From the NCBI GenBank assembly GCA_905250125.1, contig CAJNOL010000076.1, positions 121,252-185,251 on the forward strand: a DNA stretch of 64,000 bases, written 5' to 3'. The DNA is from Rotaria sordida. Its lineage: Eukaryota; Rotifera; Eurotatoria; Philodinida; Philodinidae. Numbering within the stretch: position 1 is the first letter of the stretch; the number at the start of each line of letters is the position of its first letter. This document shows, piece by piece, positions 50,519 to 62,454 of the stretch. The position numbers and the translations under genes are program-made. Under the pieces are notes generated by a model that did no database searches, had not been told where the DNA came from, and was given only the letters and a program-made list of their open reading frames with translations.

Positions 50519-52138
50519 TCCTGTAATTTAAATAGCCAGAATACGTTTTTCAATATTGTAAATAATGTAGCTTTTGAGTTTTGCATGGATAAACGATTAC
50601 ATGATAGATATTAAGAATGATAATTTGACTTTCCATAACTGTCATATGACAAACACAAAAATATGAACTGATTATGTTGTAACTTTCGGGAATAATCAAT
50701 ACCAACATTTCTGAGTTCATCGAGATATATAATAGATCGTCAAGATTTGTTGTAGAAATAGTGAATGTGCACAATAGACTTAATTGTCCATTAAATGAAT
50801 GGTTAGACTAATAATAATAAGTTATGAAAATAGAATTTTAAAAAAAGACAATAAATACCAAGCAAACAGGAACAAGAAAAGTAAAAAACAAGGAAATTTC
50901 TGTTCGAAATGTAGAAATAAAAAAACATGGCGTTTGCTGATAACTAATTATCATTGGAAAAGAACTATCGTCTTTTAGAGATTGTACATTTGCGTATTTT
51001 GTACTACTATAATGAAGTTAAAGAAGACATGTAAGTTTCACATTTAAGCCCTTTTACAGCTGTACTAAGAAGCTTTACGTAGTGAGGATCAGTTCGGTTA
51101 TTGAGGTGACCGACTTTTGTAGCATTGGATTTTTTCTGTCGTATAATTGTAGTTGTTATTTTTTGATATTATCGAGAAAAATAATAGTTGAAGCAATAGC
51201 TTCTGTGCATGCCTCTTCGCTGCTGGCTCATGTCGGGATTTTGTTCAGTTGAATAGCTGAATCCATATACATTGTTAATAATAGTTTTACAACTATTTCC
51301 ATATTAAGATCAGATTTAAATAAAATTTTATCATTAATATTTTGACCAACATTTATAAATATTCGACGAAGACATTTGTTTTCAATTAAACCCGGTTCTT
51401 CAGCTCTTTCAGCTATTAACATAACGTTACTTATCTCACTAAATGTATACAAAAGCTGGTTAGAACTAGTAGTAGAGATTTTATTTGTTGGTTGATCGAG
51501 ATCAACATTTATGAAAAAAATAAAGTTCATTAAGGATACAATAGTGAATTGACTGATTAGTTAATGAAGATCTTCATGTAGGCTTCAAAAGTTGTCATTT
51601 TCTGTCATGATGATCTCAAAAAGCGAAAGTAAAAAAACACTCGTTCAAACGCAAGAATGAAATCTCATAATTGAATTAGTTTTCTGATCTTGAATGTGGC
51701 GTTTCATTTTCTTACAGAAAGCTACCCAAAAAGGTCAGTTTTTGTGAACTTCATTTTTAAAGTTTCGAGATTATTAAAATGAAGACAGCAATAAAAATTA
51801 GCCGTTAGTCTCCGTGAATATAGCTGACGATAAATAATCCATTAGAGAGAGGATCAATCGAAATTATTTATTTCAATTATGTTTATATCTGTGAATAGAG
51901 TTCTGTTAGTAATGAATTTAATGAACATAATTTTTCGATTTACAGCAACAAAATAGACGTTCTGATTCGAGTAAAACTTGTTTATCGTTTGAAGAAAAGC
52001 TTTTCATATCCGATCGTCGAAACGATTATTCATTTCTTAGAAAATATCAATTTATCCGTCAATCGGTATTGAAAGCTTTCTACTACATTTTGTAGATGAG
52101 TGAAACTCGAATATCACCTGGTTATCATAAGTAGTTCG

Positions 52139-52162
52139 CCCACACTAGTTACTTTGTGTGGG
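52139..52162. repeat. Small CCCACAC/GTGTGGG hairpin
   Basis: CCCACAC, a 10-base spacer, then GTGTGGG. Same telomere-like motif as at 5790, 36497 and 62758, in minimal form. Confidence 0.55.
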
Positions 52163-52373
52163 TGATCAACTCATTTCAATTAAATTTATTTTTCACAAGG
52201 TATGAATTAAAAAGTTCGCTAAATAGTTAGTTTATTAACTAAATTTTAAAAAACGACAAATAAATATCACAAAACAAAATCATTCTCAGAATTACAGAAC
52301 TGAAAAGTCATATACATACTAGTTAACTATATGAATGCTAATCTGGAACAAAAAAAAAGGACTTGATCCATAT

Positions 52374-53178
52374 TTAAATGGTACATTTATTTTCTCCTGA
52401 ACATCTACCAGATGTAACCGGGTTTGTTTTATCACGTATATCAATTTTTGGTTGTTCTATTTGTTTAGTTTTTTGATTTATTTCCATATAATCATTATGT
52501 GTAACTAATGTTCGTGCAAAATCAATAAAACAATTTTCAATATTTTCATTTGTTTTTGAACTTGTTTCAATATAAGATAAATTTTTTGAATCACTATATG
52601 TTTTTATTGTTGAATAAGAAACTACACGTTTTGATTGTAAATCAGATTTTGTACCAACAAGATAAACAGGTGTTTGATTTATACAATATTTTTTTATTTC
52701 TTCAAGCCAATTATCAACATGATGAAAACTTTGAATATCTGTTATATCAAAACAAATTATAACACCATGTGCACCACGATAAAATGTTGATACAACACAT
52801 TTAAAACGATCTTGACCAGCTGTATCCCATACTTGTAATTTACAACGTTTTGTATCAACATTAATTGTTCGAAGTTGAAAATCTATTTTTTATTTTTAGT
52901 TGAAATTTTTCGAAGAAACGAAAACATGAAGAACAAAAAAAACAATAATAATTCAAAATTCTTACCAACACCTATAGTAGCTAAATATTCATTCGAAAAA
53001 TAATTGTGAGTAAATCGTTGTAAAATTGCTGTTTTTCTATGGAAGTTAAATTTTTTTTTTTTTATAAAAGAGAATGATTGAAAATAAAAGTTTATATATA
53101 CCCAACTCCACTATCACCAATAATTAATATTTTAAATAAATAATCATATTCAACATCATTTGAATATTTTGATGACAT
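52374..53178 (-). CDS. Rab-like small GTPase, divergent Rab1/Rab8 type
   Basis: Three exons on the minus strand: 53178-53102, 53036-52966, 52882-52374 (218 residues; frame restored at both GT-AG junctions). Motifs: YDYLFKILIIGDSGVGKT with the P-loop at 21-28, TIGVDF.LRTI for switch I, WDTAGQDRFK for switch II (D for the usual E), YRGAHGVIICFDITD as in Rab1/8, GTKSD at the G4 box (normally NKxD) and ETSSK at G5. The tail contains GRCSGENKCTI; the last cysteine is third from the end, so neither a CC/CXC nor a four-residue CaaX signal is present. Rabs control vesicle targeting; the Rab1-like core suggests early secretory traffic, but divergence implies a specialised copy. Prenylation is uncertain. 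Confidence 0.88.
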
Positions 53179-53654
53179 GATTGTTCGTAAAATAAATAAT
53201 TCTGTTTTCGGTTGTTATCTTAACATTCTTTTTATATAGGCAGTTTTTCATGTGATAGTCCTATTACGTAAATTGTTGACGTAGACACGTAATGAATAGG
53301 AATGACTCGACATTTTGAAACATCGTTCTATTAATTTTCGGAATGTTTACAGAAGAAAACAAAAAAAACCACGAGTTTCTTTTTACAATTGTTTCGTATT
53401 AGGAAGTCACAGAATAGGTTGTAAGATAATTTTAATATTCTTCTACGTCGACAGAATTTTTTCTCGTTTATGGGTATGTTTTTTTAAGTTGAACTTATTT
53501 TAGGTAAAGCTGAATGATTGTGTAGTAAAAAGTGTTTCTAACCAAGAAGAATTTTTTTTTTCACGATTCTTTATTTTTCAATTACATCCTGATTTGATTA
53601 CTTCTGAGAGGGCTACCTCAATTGACATCCATTGTTTGAGCTCATATTATATTG

Positions 53655-54170
53655 AACTCATAAGTGAGTTTCAGTAAGACTAGCCAAAGTCTAAAACGAT
53701 TCATTACCATGAGCTTTTGGCGCCGAATGTTATCATCTGTTGACTGGATTTTCGACCCATTTTAGATCTTCCCAGAAAAACTAAATAATAAAGCTTCGAT
53801 ATAAAATTTTACCTATAGATAGGTCTAATGATTCTTCGAATATCTAGAAAGTTTCAGTCGAAAAGAGTGTTTCTTCATTGAGACATTAAATTTTCAGATA
53901 AACTTAATTTTTGTCGAATGTCTATAGTAAACGACTATTTTTAGGAAACTTATGCCTCGATGAACGAACATTCTTTTCGGCTGAAACTTTCAAGATATTC
54001 AAAGAGTCGTTAGGCGCATCTATAAGCAAAATTTTAGATTGAAAATCCAGTCAATCAGTCATAACCCGATGCCTAAGATTCATAGAGATGAACCCGTTCA
54101 GGCTTTTGCTAGTCTCATTGAGACTTGTTTTTGGATCCAATATACGCTCAAATGGCAAGTGTCAGTTGGG
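53655..54170. repeat. Foldback element family F, intergenic copy
   Basis: Left AAGACTAGCCAAAGTCTAAAACG, ATTGACTGGATTTTC-like and GAAAGTTTCAGTCGAAAAGA segments are inverted on the right (CAGGCTTTTGCTAGTCTCATTGAGACTT, GAAAATCCAGTCAATCA, TCTTTTCGGCTGAAACTTTC). It shares its layout and centre with the copy in DTL intron 2. Confidence 0.8.
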
Positions 54171-54275
54171 GTAGTTTCCTGGTCAATATTTTTCTGTAAC
54201 GGCTAAATTTGTTTTTCGATTACATTTCTAAAATCTTTACAAAACAGAATAAAACTACATTTTGATTTCTTTCAA

Positions 54276-55180
54276 TATACAGGACGTGTTATAAGTCTTG
54301 AAGCTCAAGAAAATTAGTTTATATATAAACGAAGACTAATTCCTAATAAAATGTATCTTATTGAGTATTAAGCACTCATGTTAGTCTTTTAAATGCTATG
54401 TTCTCTTGTAATAATAAAATATGAATATAAGAATTTTTTGATAAATTTTTCAAAAATCAATGAGTAAAAAATTTTATCAGAAGAAAAGGAAAAAATTTTT
54501 TTATTTTCTAAATACAAATGTTAATTATTCTCCTCGTATTTGCTCTTTAAACGTTTTCCACACATTTTCGACAATGTATCGAATTTCAATGCTGTGACTA
54601 ATCCATGAGATTTGTTGAGTCTTAGAGTGTGTTACATTTGTGAATAATGAATTTGCGTGTGAATTCATGCAGTTTTGCAATGTCGTTCAAAAAAAAAACT
54701 GTTGCGATAGACATCTGTGATTTCAAATCAGCAAATTTAGCATTATCATCTTAAGATGAAATTCGATTATTAAATAATTCATTAATAGTTTGTAATGTAA
54801 TTTTTGTTCTTTATTTCAAATCTGTTTTATCTTGAAATCGATTTTTTGTTTAAATAAATCAAGCGTATAACTTACCATTTATATAAGTTCTTTCTTTTGT
54901 GTTTATTTTTTGCATTGTTTTCGTAACTATGAAATATACTTAGTATGTTATTGGAAGATTTTTAAAAATTTATATTTGCTGACTTCGAAAAAATTTATCA
55001 TCACATTATTATGTGCATATTTTTATTGTTACAAGAGAAGTTGTCATTCAACAGTGTTTCATTGAAAAGAGTGACATGAGTATTCAAAGTTCATTTACAT
55101 ACATTCGGCTAAGAATCAGTTTCTGCCTGCGTATACATTGATTTTATCAAGCCTCAAGACTTATGAGATGCCTTGTATAT
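54276..55180. mobile_element. TIR DNA transposon copy 3 with decayed Tc1/mariner transposase end
   Basis: Left end ATATACAGGACGTGTTATAAG, CTTGAAGCTCAAGAAAATTAG; right end CAAGCCTCAAGACTTATGAG, ATGCCTTGTATAT, the inverted counterpart. On the minus strand around 54531-54640 a frame reads WISHSIEIRYIVENVWKTFK and then EQIR. This lines up with the transposase C-terminal pattern W..SPDLNPIEN.W..LK..I of Tc1/mariner enzymes, ending soon after at a stop. The element is dead but suggests the family of the shorter copies. Confidence 0.7.
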
Positions 55181-56539
55181 AGTAGCGAAGTCTATCATTA
55201 ACATTGAAAGCATATACCCTTTTTCAGCTTTAGGCAGTAGTTCAGCCCTTACTTGGAAATTTTTTCTGGCTCCACTACTACTGATATACATCGCCTTGGT
55301 GATGATGTATAGGTTGATTACAGTATTTTTGGTAGGTTTGCCTTATTTTCTGTATCTTAATAAAACCTTAGATGTTTCGTATTTTGATATATTTAGATAA
55401 AACGAATTTGAACTGTAGAGAAAAGTTGAATTTTACTGTTGAAATTTCTCATACTTTTTTTTTGCAAAAAAAATTTTACATGAAATAATAGACGTAAATC
55501 AAGCTAAAATGATATGAATGGGCAGATGGATAAAGACTCTATTTGAGTATATATTAATTTTAGAAGATTTAGATACTTTGACAAATAAAATGTTCTCGAG
55601 AAAACATCGATGAACTTCAATGAAAAAAGTTCTTGTAGAAATTCTTAGAAAATCAAGAGATTTATAGTAAAGATAAAGAATGAGTCCAATTAAAAATATT
55701 TAAATTGATAGAAAATTAAATGTTTTAATGCTCAAATCGATAAAATTAACCGACAAGTTATCCAAAATTTCCGGACAAAATATAAGACAAATGTGATGAA
55801 AACTGTGTGGTTCAATAGAGCCACCAATATTCTATCTAATCATATTAAAATAAAAAACATTTGACATTTTATAGAAATACTACAAACTGGACAAAACTAT
55901 AAAAATCAACAGAATCAAATTATATTTCATCAAAAGATAGAATTAATTCATTTATGTAAAGTTATGCTTAGAGTAACACTTAGCTTGACAAACTATAGAT
56001 CGTTTTTCTGCTTAAAGACTATATCTGATAAAAAAAAACTGAGTTTTAAATTTTTTTATAAATAGATAATTGTTAAATTTAGAATTAGATTTTTTTTTCC
56101 TTGGCGCCGATTTTTTTGTTTGTATCCATCATGATGTACAAAAGTTAAAAACAAACACCAACAAGAAAATATTTCTACTCTTCTATATTTCATGTCATTA
56201 ATCTCTTCAATGTTTCTAATATTAACATAATTCATTTTGCAAAAATTGAATGAACTTTATTCATCCGACAATTTTTCTATTGTTCGTATTTTGATCAAAT
56301 GTCTTTTTTCCTTTTATTTCTTTAATAATATTTTGCTATTTACATTTAATATTTACTATTCTTTGGTTTATATTACTAAAATTAAATCCTTTGAATATAT
56401 GAACTAATTAAAAGAAAAACGTATATATACACAATAAAATTCTTCTATTTATATTATGTGTAATAAAACTGTTTTCTTTTTTATTGATTCCATATTCACG
56501 TAGTACACGTTTAAGATCATTAAGAATTAATATAACGGG

Positions 56540-57110
56540 TTAGCGAAAAGTAATTTGCAAAAAATTGGGTGACAATCAGGATTTTGTATTCTTTCTGAAT
56601 ACGACTTCAAAATTTTTGTAAACTTGTAAGTTAAGTTTGGGCGAGCCTCAACGCATCCAAACTTGTTCAAAATAGAAGCGAACACTATTTTGAATACAGA
56701 AAACGAAAGAGCATACATTTCTCTATAAAATGGTAGGCTAATGATTAGTTTATTGCAAGTCATTTGTCAACAATGAGTATTCTGGTAAGGTATATGATTT
56801 TATTTTTTCGAATTCTATGGAAAACAGAGTTGCAATGTGAGGTCGACCATCCTTGAATAATTTTTCTGAAAATCTTGATTCTTATATCACTTTTTTAGAA
56901 AACAATCTGACCTTTAATTGTATGCAAAAAAAACATCAATTTTCTCCATCCAAACTTAATTTTTGCGTCTCTAAAACGTCGATTCATAACATTTGTAAAC
57001 CAGAAGTTTTAGAGAAATGTTTAATACTGTATTCGGAAATAATACAAAATTTTGATTCAAACTCAATATTTTCTGTTTTTTTTTTTACTGAAATAGAAAA
57101 TAATTTTACA
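56540..57110. repeat. Possible diverged inverted repeat
   Basis: ATTTTGTATTCTTTCTGAATACGA near 56580 on the plus strand resembles the reverse complement of the segment near 57030-57055 (TGTATTCGGAAATAATACAAAAT), and AAGTTTGG near 56633 pairs with CCAAACTT at 56950. Identity is modest. Confidence 0.4.
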
Positions 57111-57428
57111 AATTAATTATCAACTTTTTTGCAAAGCATATTGTCGTTACTATTTCTAGTATAACAGTTTTCAAATTGATCAAATATTGAAATTCATATA
57201 TCTGAATTTTCGTCTTCATCTGCCAACGAAAGATAATTGAATTTTCTCTCGTTTTTTTTTATTTGAGACAAATAATGACTAGTGATACAAGAAGGACAAA
57301 GTGAATATATATTTTGCTAGGATAAAGGATATTTATCATAACGCAAAACGCTACATAAGTATAAACGTTTACAACAAAGTGGGAAAAGGAGAAAGTTTTT
57401 TGTTCTGAGATTTGATTGTTCATCCATT

Positions 57429-58452
57429 TTAAAGTACTAAACATTTGTCAGCAAGAAAAAAGAGATGATACCATTGAATACCATGATAAACAAGACCTGA
57501 TACCATTGAAATGGAATGAAATAGACTGAATTTATTATTAACTGTACGATATTTTGGATCATCACGTAATAATCGTTCAACATCTTCATTTGTCTAAATA
57601 AAATAAAAATCATATATTAATTTGAATTATTTATTCAACAAGAATATAAAAGAACAAAAAAAAAAAAAAACATACTTTTGCAGCTTGTAAAAATTCAATA
57701 TTATTTCGATCAAACATTAAATTAGTAACCAACGGATTAAGTAGAAGACTATTTAATTCAGCGGCAGCTAATGCAACAGCTAATGCAACACCCTATTTAA
57801 AGAGGAAGATAAAAAAGAAACAAAACGGTTTTCTTTTTGTTTTATCAATAAAAATTGGTATTTTCTTTATTGAATACGAACTAAATTTGTTGCTTCTTTT
57901 GACCATGTACTAACTGGATGACGAAGTAAAAATGTACCTAAACTAAGACTAGCCAAAACTGTTGATGAAGCAAAATAAACCGTTGATAAATGTGATTGAA
58001 CAGTAGCAAATTCATGACGAGTTAACATTCGTTGAACAGCACGACCTACGGTTTTTTTTTATTCAATAATGAATAATTTTAAAAAATATATTTAAAATCT
58101 AACCATGCACAGCAGTCACCCAAAAACTAATACCAAAACCACCTAAAAGATATCATTGAGAAATTTTAAAAATAGAAAAAAAAAAGAAAATTTTTACCAG
58201 CAACACCAAGTAAATGTAAAAATGAAATATTCGATGATGATGGTACAGGTTTTGTTTGTGAAAATGCATAACCAACATAACCAACGGCACCCACTGCTGT
58301 AAGAAATGGTGGAGCTAAATACCTAAATATGAATAAATAATTAAATTCTATTAACACAAAAAAAAGAATTTCGATAATTACCAAGCTTGTGGCCATGTTT
58401 TTTTGTAAACATCATGAATAGTATCTTCAATTTTGCTTATTTGAGAACCCAT
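57429..58452 (-). CDS. TMEM205-like membrane protein
   Basis: Six exons on the minus strand: 58452-58382, 58322-58198, 58142-58104, 58045-57882, 57792-57676, 57593-57429 (226 residues). The N-terminal part has its own hydrophobic segment (YLAPPFLTAVGAVGYVGYAF). Then the TMEM205 pattern follows: FLHLLGVAGGFGISFWVTAV.G, LTRHEFATVQSHLS.VYFAS (human LPRHTFGLVQSKLFPFYF), a long hydrophobic stretch ending in LN.LLLNPL.T..MF, then DDPKYRTVNNKFSLFHSISM..GLVYHG. Four transmembrane helices in the TMEM205 core are expected. The mammalian protein is linked to secretory-vesicle trafficking and platinum-drug tolerance; the biochemical role is unclear. The exon 4 donor (GTTCGT) is weak but frame and homology support it. 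Confidence 0.85.
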
Positions 58453-59280
58453 TTTTCTAGTTTTTTTAAAAATCTTAATCAATAACAGAAACGAAAAACC
58501 TTCTACAATATAGAAATAATAATAAAATAACAAATGACGTCGGTTTTTTTCTCCTTTGTGAGCTCTTTTGACCTAGACGACTGAGAAAACATGTAGCGCC
58601 ACCTTCTTTTATAGTTTTACATATAAATGAATACACATTAATAATTTATAAATTATTAGTTTAAACAATTTATTTAGACTTCTATGAAAATCAAATTTAT
58701 TAAATTAAGAAAAAAAAACTCGTTCTTAGAAAAAAGCGACATCTAATTCGATCAAAAATATATCCAATGAAGTAATAAGATGGAAAAAATTAATTGATCA
58801 GGTAGCTTATTTAAAAAAACATTCATACTTTTTTTGTTTGAATCTAATAAAAACTCATCGTCAGCCGGCAGACATTATCAAATTTCATATCTTAGCAATA
58901 AGAAGGTTCTAGAGTTGGTTCGAGGCAGCCAACATCGGAAGGGTAGAGAGATGTAAAAGATTTCTTCGTTTCTAAGAGAACGCGCAAAAAATTTTCGTCT
59001 CCGCTCGGAAAATAAAGTATTCTTGACCGGGAGGATGTCACGCACATTCACAGTCGGACAAATCCTGGTAGATTCTCGTGAAGAGGGAAAAAAATTTTAA
59101 AGAATTTTTCCTTTTGATTCCGAATGAGTTGAAATAGAGTCCAAAAATGAATTGTACCTAAACTGTCAAATTTCGCGTCGCTTTCGGATTGCTATTAAAC
59201 ATCAGTAAAACAATTTCAATCAAATTATGAGATTGTTTTGCATTATGTATAATATAATTGATAATTTTTAGATTATTAAA
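58453..59280. promoter_or_regulatory. Shared upstream region of TMEM205-like (-) and dehydrogenase (+) genes
   Basis: 828 bp between divergent starts. A GC-richer patch (about 58855-59060) differs from the AT-rich flanks but shows no frame. TTTTTAGATTATTAAA immediately before 59281 could be a splice acceptor for the 5' leader. Confidence 0.4.
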
Positions 59281-60391
59281 ATGACTTTATCACAATTGAA
59301 AGTTAGTTTTCTTGGTCTTGGTAATATGGGTAATGCTATAGCAAAAAATATTCTCAACAAAGGTTTTCAACTTGTTGTTTGGAATCGTACAGCTTCAAAA
59401 GCAAATGTAAATAAATTAAACTAATATAATAAAGTGAGAGTAAAAAAAACAAAAACAAATTTTTTTGCTTTCTAGGATTTAGTGAATGCTGGTGCACGTC
59501 TAGCAACAACTCCTCGTGAAGCTGTTGCAAATGCTGATGTTATTATTAGTTGTCTATTTGATGATAAATCATGTCTAGATGCTGCTCAAGGTTAGTATCT
59601 TGAGTTTTCAAAAAACAAAAAAAAATATTATAAATTGAATTCTAATTTTCAGGAGAAAATGGATATCTAATGGAAATTCAAAAAAATGCAATACATGTCA
59701 ATACTACAACTATCAGTCCACAGGTTGCTAATCAACTTGAAACATTACATAAACAACATGGAGCTTATTATATTGCAGGACCTGTATGTATTATTATTCG
59801 ATATAGGATTTATCTGAAGCTTTAGTTTTCTATTAGGTTTTCGGTCGTCCAGATGTCGCCGCTCTTGGAAAATTAAAATCTTTCTTAGGTGGTAATCTTG
59901 AAGCAATTGAACGTGTTCGACCTGTAATTGAAACATATTCTGGTGGTTCAATAATTATTGTTGGTAATAATCCAGCACACGCAAATGTTATAAAATTAAC
60001 AGCAAATATGATTCTTGTTGCAAATATTTCTCTATTTGGTCAAGTATATGCATTTAATGAACGTTGGGGTATTGATCATGATATGACTCATGAAATACTT
60101 GGTACATTTTATTCACATCCAAGTTTATTAGCTTATGAAGCACGTGTACGAGATAGAAATTATGAAAGACCAATGGGAGAAGGATTTGGAGTCGAAGGAG
60201 GTTTAAAAGATGTTAATACAATGTTAAATACTGGTGATCAAGTTGGTGTTCCTCTTCCATTTTGTAGTATTATGAGAGAACACTATGTTTCAGCAATTGG
60301 AAATGGAATGGCAGACATGGATTGGTCAGCGTTAGGTGATATAGCAAGACTCAATTCTGGATTACCTTTACAAACTCAACAAAAGAAATAA
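59281..60391 (+). CDS. 3-hydroxyisobutyrate dehydrogenase-like NAD(P) oxidoreductase
   Basis: Beta-hydroxyacid dehydrogenase family enzyme. Four exons: 59281-59406, 59476-59590, 59653-59783, 59837-60391 (308 residues). Rossmann dinucleotide site GLGNMG at 12-17 with VWNRT after beta 2, then VIISCLFDD, the substrate-loop segment VNTTTISPQVA, GPVFGRPDVA, and K177 with N181 in KLTANM, the catalytic Lys/Asn pair of the family. The C-terminal helical domain contains GGLKDV..ML, where family members have the KDL.L signature. This could reduce or oxidise 3-hydroxyisobutyrate (valine catabolism), glyoxylate/succinic semialdehyde (GLYR-like) or related acids. No mitochondrial presequence is visible (MTLSQLKVSFLG directly), so a cytosolic GLYR/plant-type member is more likely than mitochondrial HIBADH. 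Confidence 0.9.
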
Positions 60392-60641
60392 GAAATACAT
60401 TGAGATCATTCTAAGATTTTTATTCCTTATCAATAATATTCATAATTATTTTGTTTCCACTATTATTTTTTAACAGCTCCTTTAAATAAATGAACTTTCT
60501 ATTGAATAATCTCTTGCTCAGAAAGATATAATTTTTAATTGTTTCGAAGAATCTATAAGAAATATTAACATTGTTTTGGATCATTCAATAAATATTTCGA
60601 TACGTCGATGTCAACTTCCGATAAGTCAAGTACTTGGTATT

Positions 60642-62122
60642 ATGAAAAAATCGAAAATTGATCAAAATAAAAAGGATTTTGTCCAACATATGCCTCATTC
60701 TCGAGCCGTTCAAGCCTATCAAATATGGATATATGAAGAGATTCTAATATCTAAATTAAATATGAACTATTATTCTTCCGTGGTAATCATTTTTTAAATT
60801 CAAAACAAAAACAAAAATACTTGAACGATTGCATTTGATTATATTAACATTTATTACTAACAATGGAAGAGTTTGTGCTAACAAGCGAATTGGTTGGCGT
60901 TGACATTCTCAAAAGATCACTCTCACGGAGAAACTAACAAATTTAAAATATGAGCTGCTTCTGACGCATCGAAACAGAAATACCGAGTTTTTTTACTTAT
61001 GCATTACGTGCATATAGAAACATGATAATATACGAATTAATCACAGCAGCTTTTAAAATAATCATTAGATCTCTTCAGAAAACGAGTTTTCAAACTCTTG
61101 GTGAGCTTTATTGACGATATTTATACTTCTCTAGATACTATTTCTTCTGATGTTCAGTAGTACCGAAGGATCAGAATACGCATGTCGCTCATTTTTTTAT
61201 GGATCTCGCTGGATTAACTTTTATGTGCGGGAAGCCGCGGGCTCCCGCCAATCCTGCAAAAAGTGACGGGATCCTGCGAGTTCTCGGCCAAAAAAAACAG
61301 AATCCCGCCAAAATTATTTTATCCCAAGTGATTTCTTGTTCATTTAGTGAAGCGCATTCTATGGTTCTATGTTCAAAATAGATTCCAATTAGAATGTTTG
61401 TAGGTAAACAAATAATTGTAATCAATTCGAATATACTACCACTTACACCTAAAAAATACTAGCACGGTTAAAGACTGACTATTATGGACATGCTTTTTCA
61501 TATTTATTTCTTTCCATTTAGATATATATACCATTAGAAGAGTCCAATGTAGAACAACCAGTTGAAGAAAAAACATTTGAAACAATAATGGTACGTTCAA
61601 ACAGCTTTAAGCAGAGTAATAACATGTGAAGAAAGAACTTTTGAAACAAATGTTTTTCATGCCTTTTTTTTATACTAATCGATTGTTCATAAGATTTGTT
61701 TTCATTTTTTAAATGTATAAAAAATCCAAACAATGGAAATGATGTTGATTTATTATCAATAACTGGTGTTAAACAAAAGATGAATTTATATGTAACATCA
61801 TTAATTGATATTGTTTTTACACGTGAAGAATTATTGCAACTTGATGCAACAAAAATCAAATTTAATGATGATTATAAATTAATACAAGGTTTGACTAAGA
61901 ATTTATTTTATCTTGTTTGTTTAGCACAAATAATCTCATATATTGCTTATCATATCTCTTTGTTTAGAAGCTGTGCGAAATAAATTTCGATTATCAGATG
62001 ATATTTTTAAAATTGAATGGTGTAATTTACATGAAACATTTCTAAACAAACGTCGGGATATTAAAAAGGGTTTAAAAAAACAAGGAACTACAGTTCAAAC
62101 AAATCCGTCAATACAAACCTAA
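60642..62122 (+). CDS. Small protein of unknown function, possibly BEN-like C-terminal domain
   Basis: Best frame-consistent model: 60642-60782, 61522-61615, 61694-61888, 61968-62122 (194 residues). The start is uncertain: the frame is open back to about 60576, and an upstream exon is possible. The second exon could alternatively end at 61590, but that breaks the frame. The C-terminal part (YVTSLIDIVFTREELLQLD, then LIQEAVRNKFRLSD, then EWCNLHETFLNKRRDIKKG) has the L..FT.EEL....AV..KF....W..L...KRR spacing of BEN-type DNA-binding domains, but the match is weak. A basic tail follows. Intron 1 (739 bp) contains a GC-rich repeat. I am fairly sure the last three exons are real and unsure of the 5' end and function. 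Confidence 0.5.
61222..61322 (+). repeat. GC-rich GGGATCC-type repeat, copy 1
   Basis: A 100-bp island far more GC-rich than its surroundings, with CGCGGGCTCCCGCC, GACGGGATCCTGCGAG and AATCCCGCC. It lies in the putative intron 1 of the 60642 gene. An inverted relative is at 62455-62570. Confidence 0.65.
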
Positions 62123-62454
62123 AACTTTATATCTTTTTTTTACGAGAACATGTACATATCAACATGACTGATGTGATCTCAACTAATTTATTTTTTGTAT
62201 TTTTGCTTTTCTTATATGTTTAATGTGATAGAACCTTTCTTTTTTCTTCTCTTATTTCTCCATTTTCTTGCTTATTATACGCTTTGAACACGTAAAAAAA
62301 TATAAAAATTAGTAAATAATAAACTGGATTCGACACGATAATACAGTGCTCAAATTCAACAATAAGGCAAAAAAACAAAAAAAAAGGATGAAGCTGAGAG
62401 TTGATCCACTGTCTTTGGTTTCTTAAGGCAATAATATAAGAGTAATTTCCTGTC

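Larger units (their letters stand above)
49408..52373. other. Gene-poor intergenic region (3' of ceramidase, 3' of Rab)
   Basis: No gene recognised. A 100-codon minus-strand frame at 51228-51530 has no recognisable domain and no clear flanking splice structure; it could be a decayed fragment. A heat-shock-element-like CTAGAACATTCCAGAG inside a short hairpin lies at 50492-50518. A CCCACAC/GTGTGGG hairpin is at 52139-52162. Confidence 0.5.
53179..57428. other. Repeat-rich intergenic region
   Basis: No intact gene. It begins with the Rab promoter side and ends at the 3' side of the TMEM205-like gene. It contains foldback family F copy 2 (53655-54170), TIR transposon copy 3 (54276-55180) and a possible diverged inverted repeat (56540-57110). 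The remainder (55200-56500) is featureless AT-rich DNA. Confidence 0.55.

Noticed and set aside
51228-51530. 100-codon minus-strand frame
   Set aside because: No recognisable domain, no convincing flanking exons; kept only as a note in the intergenic entry.
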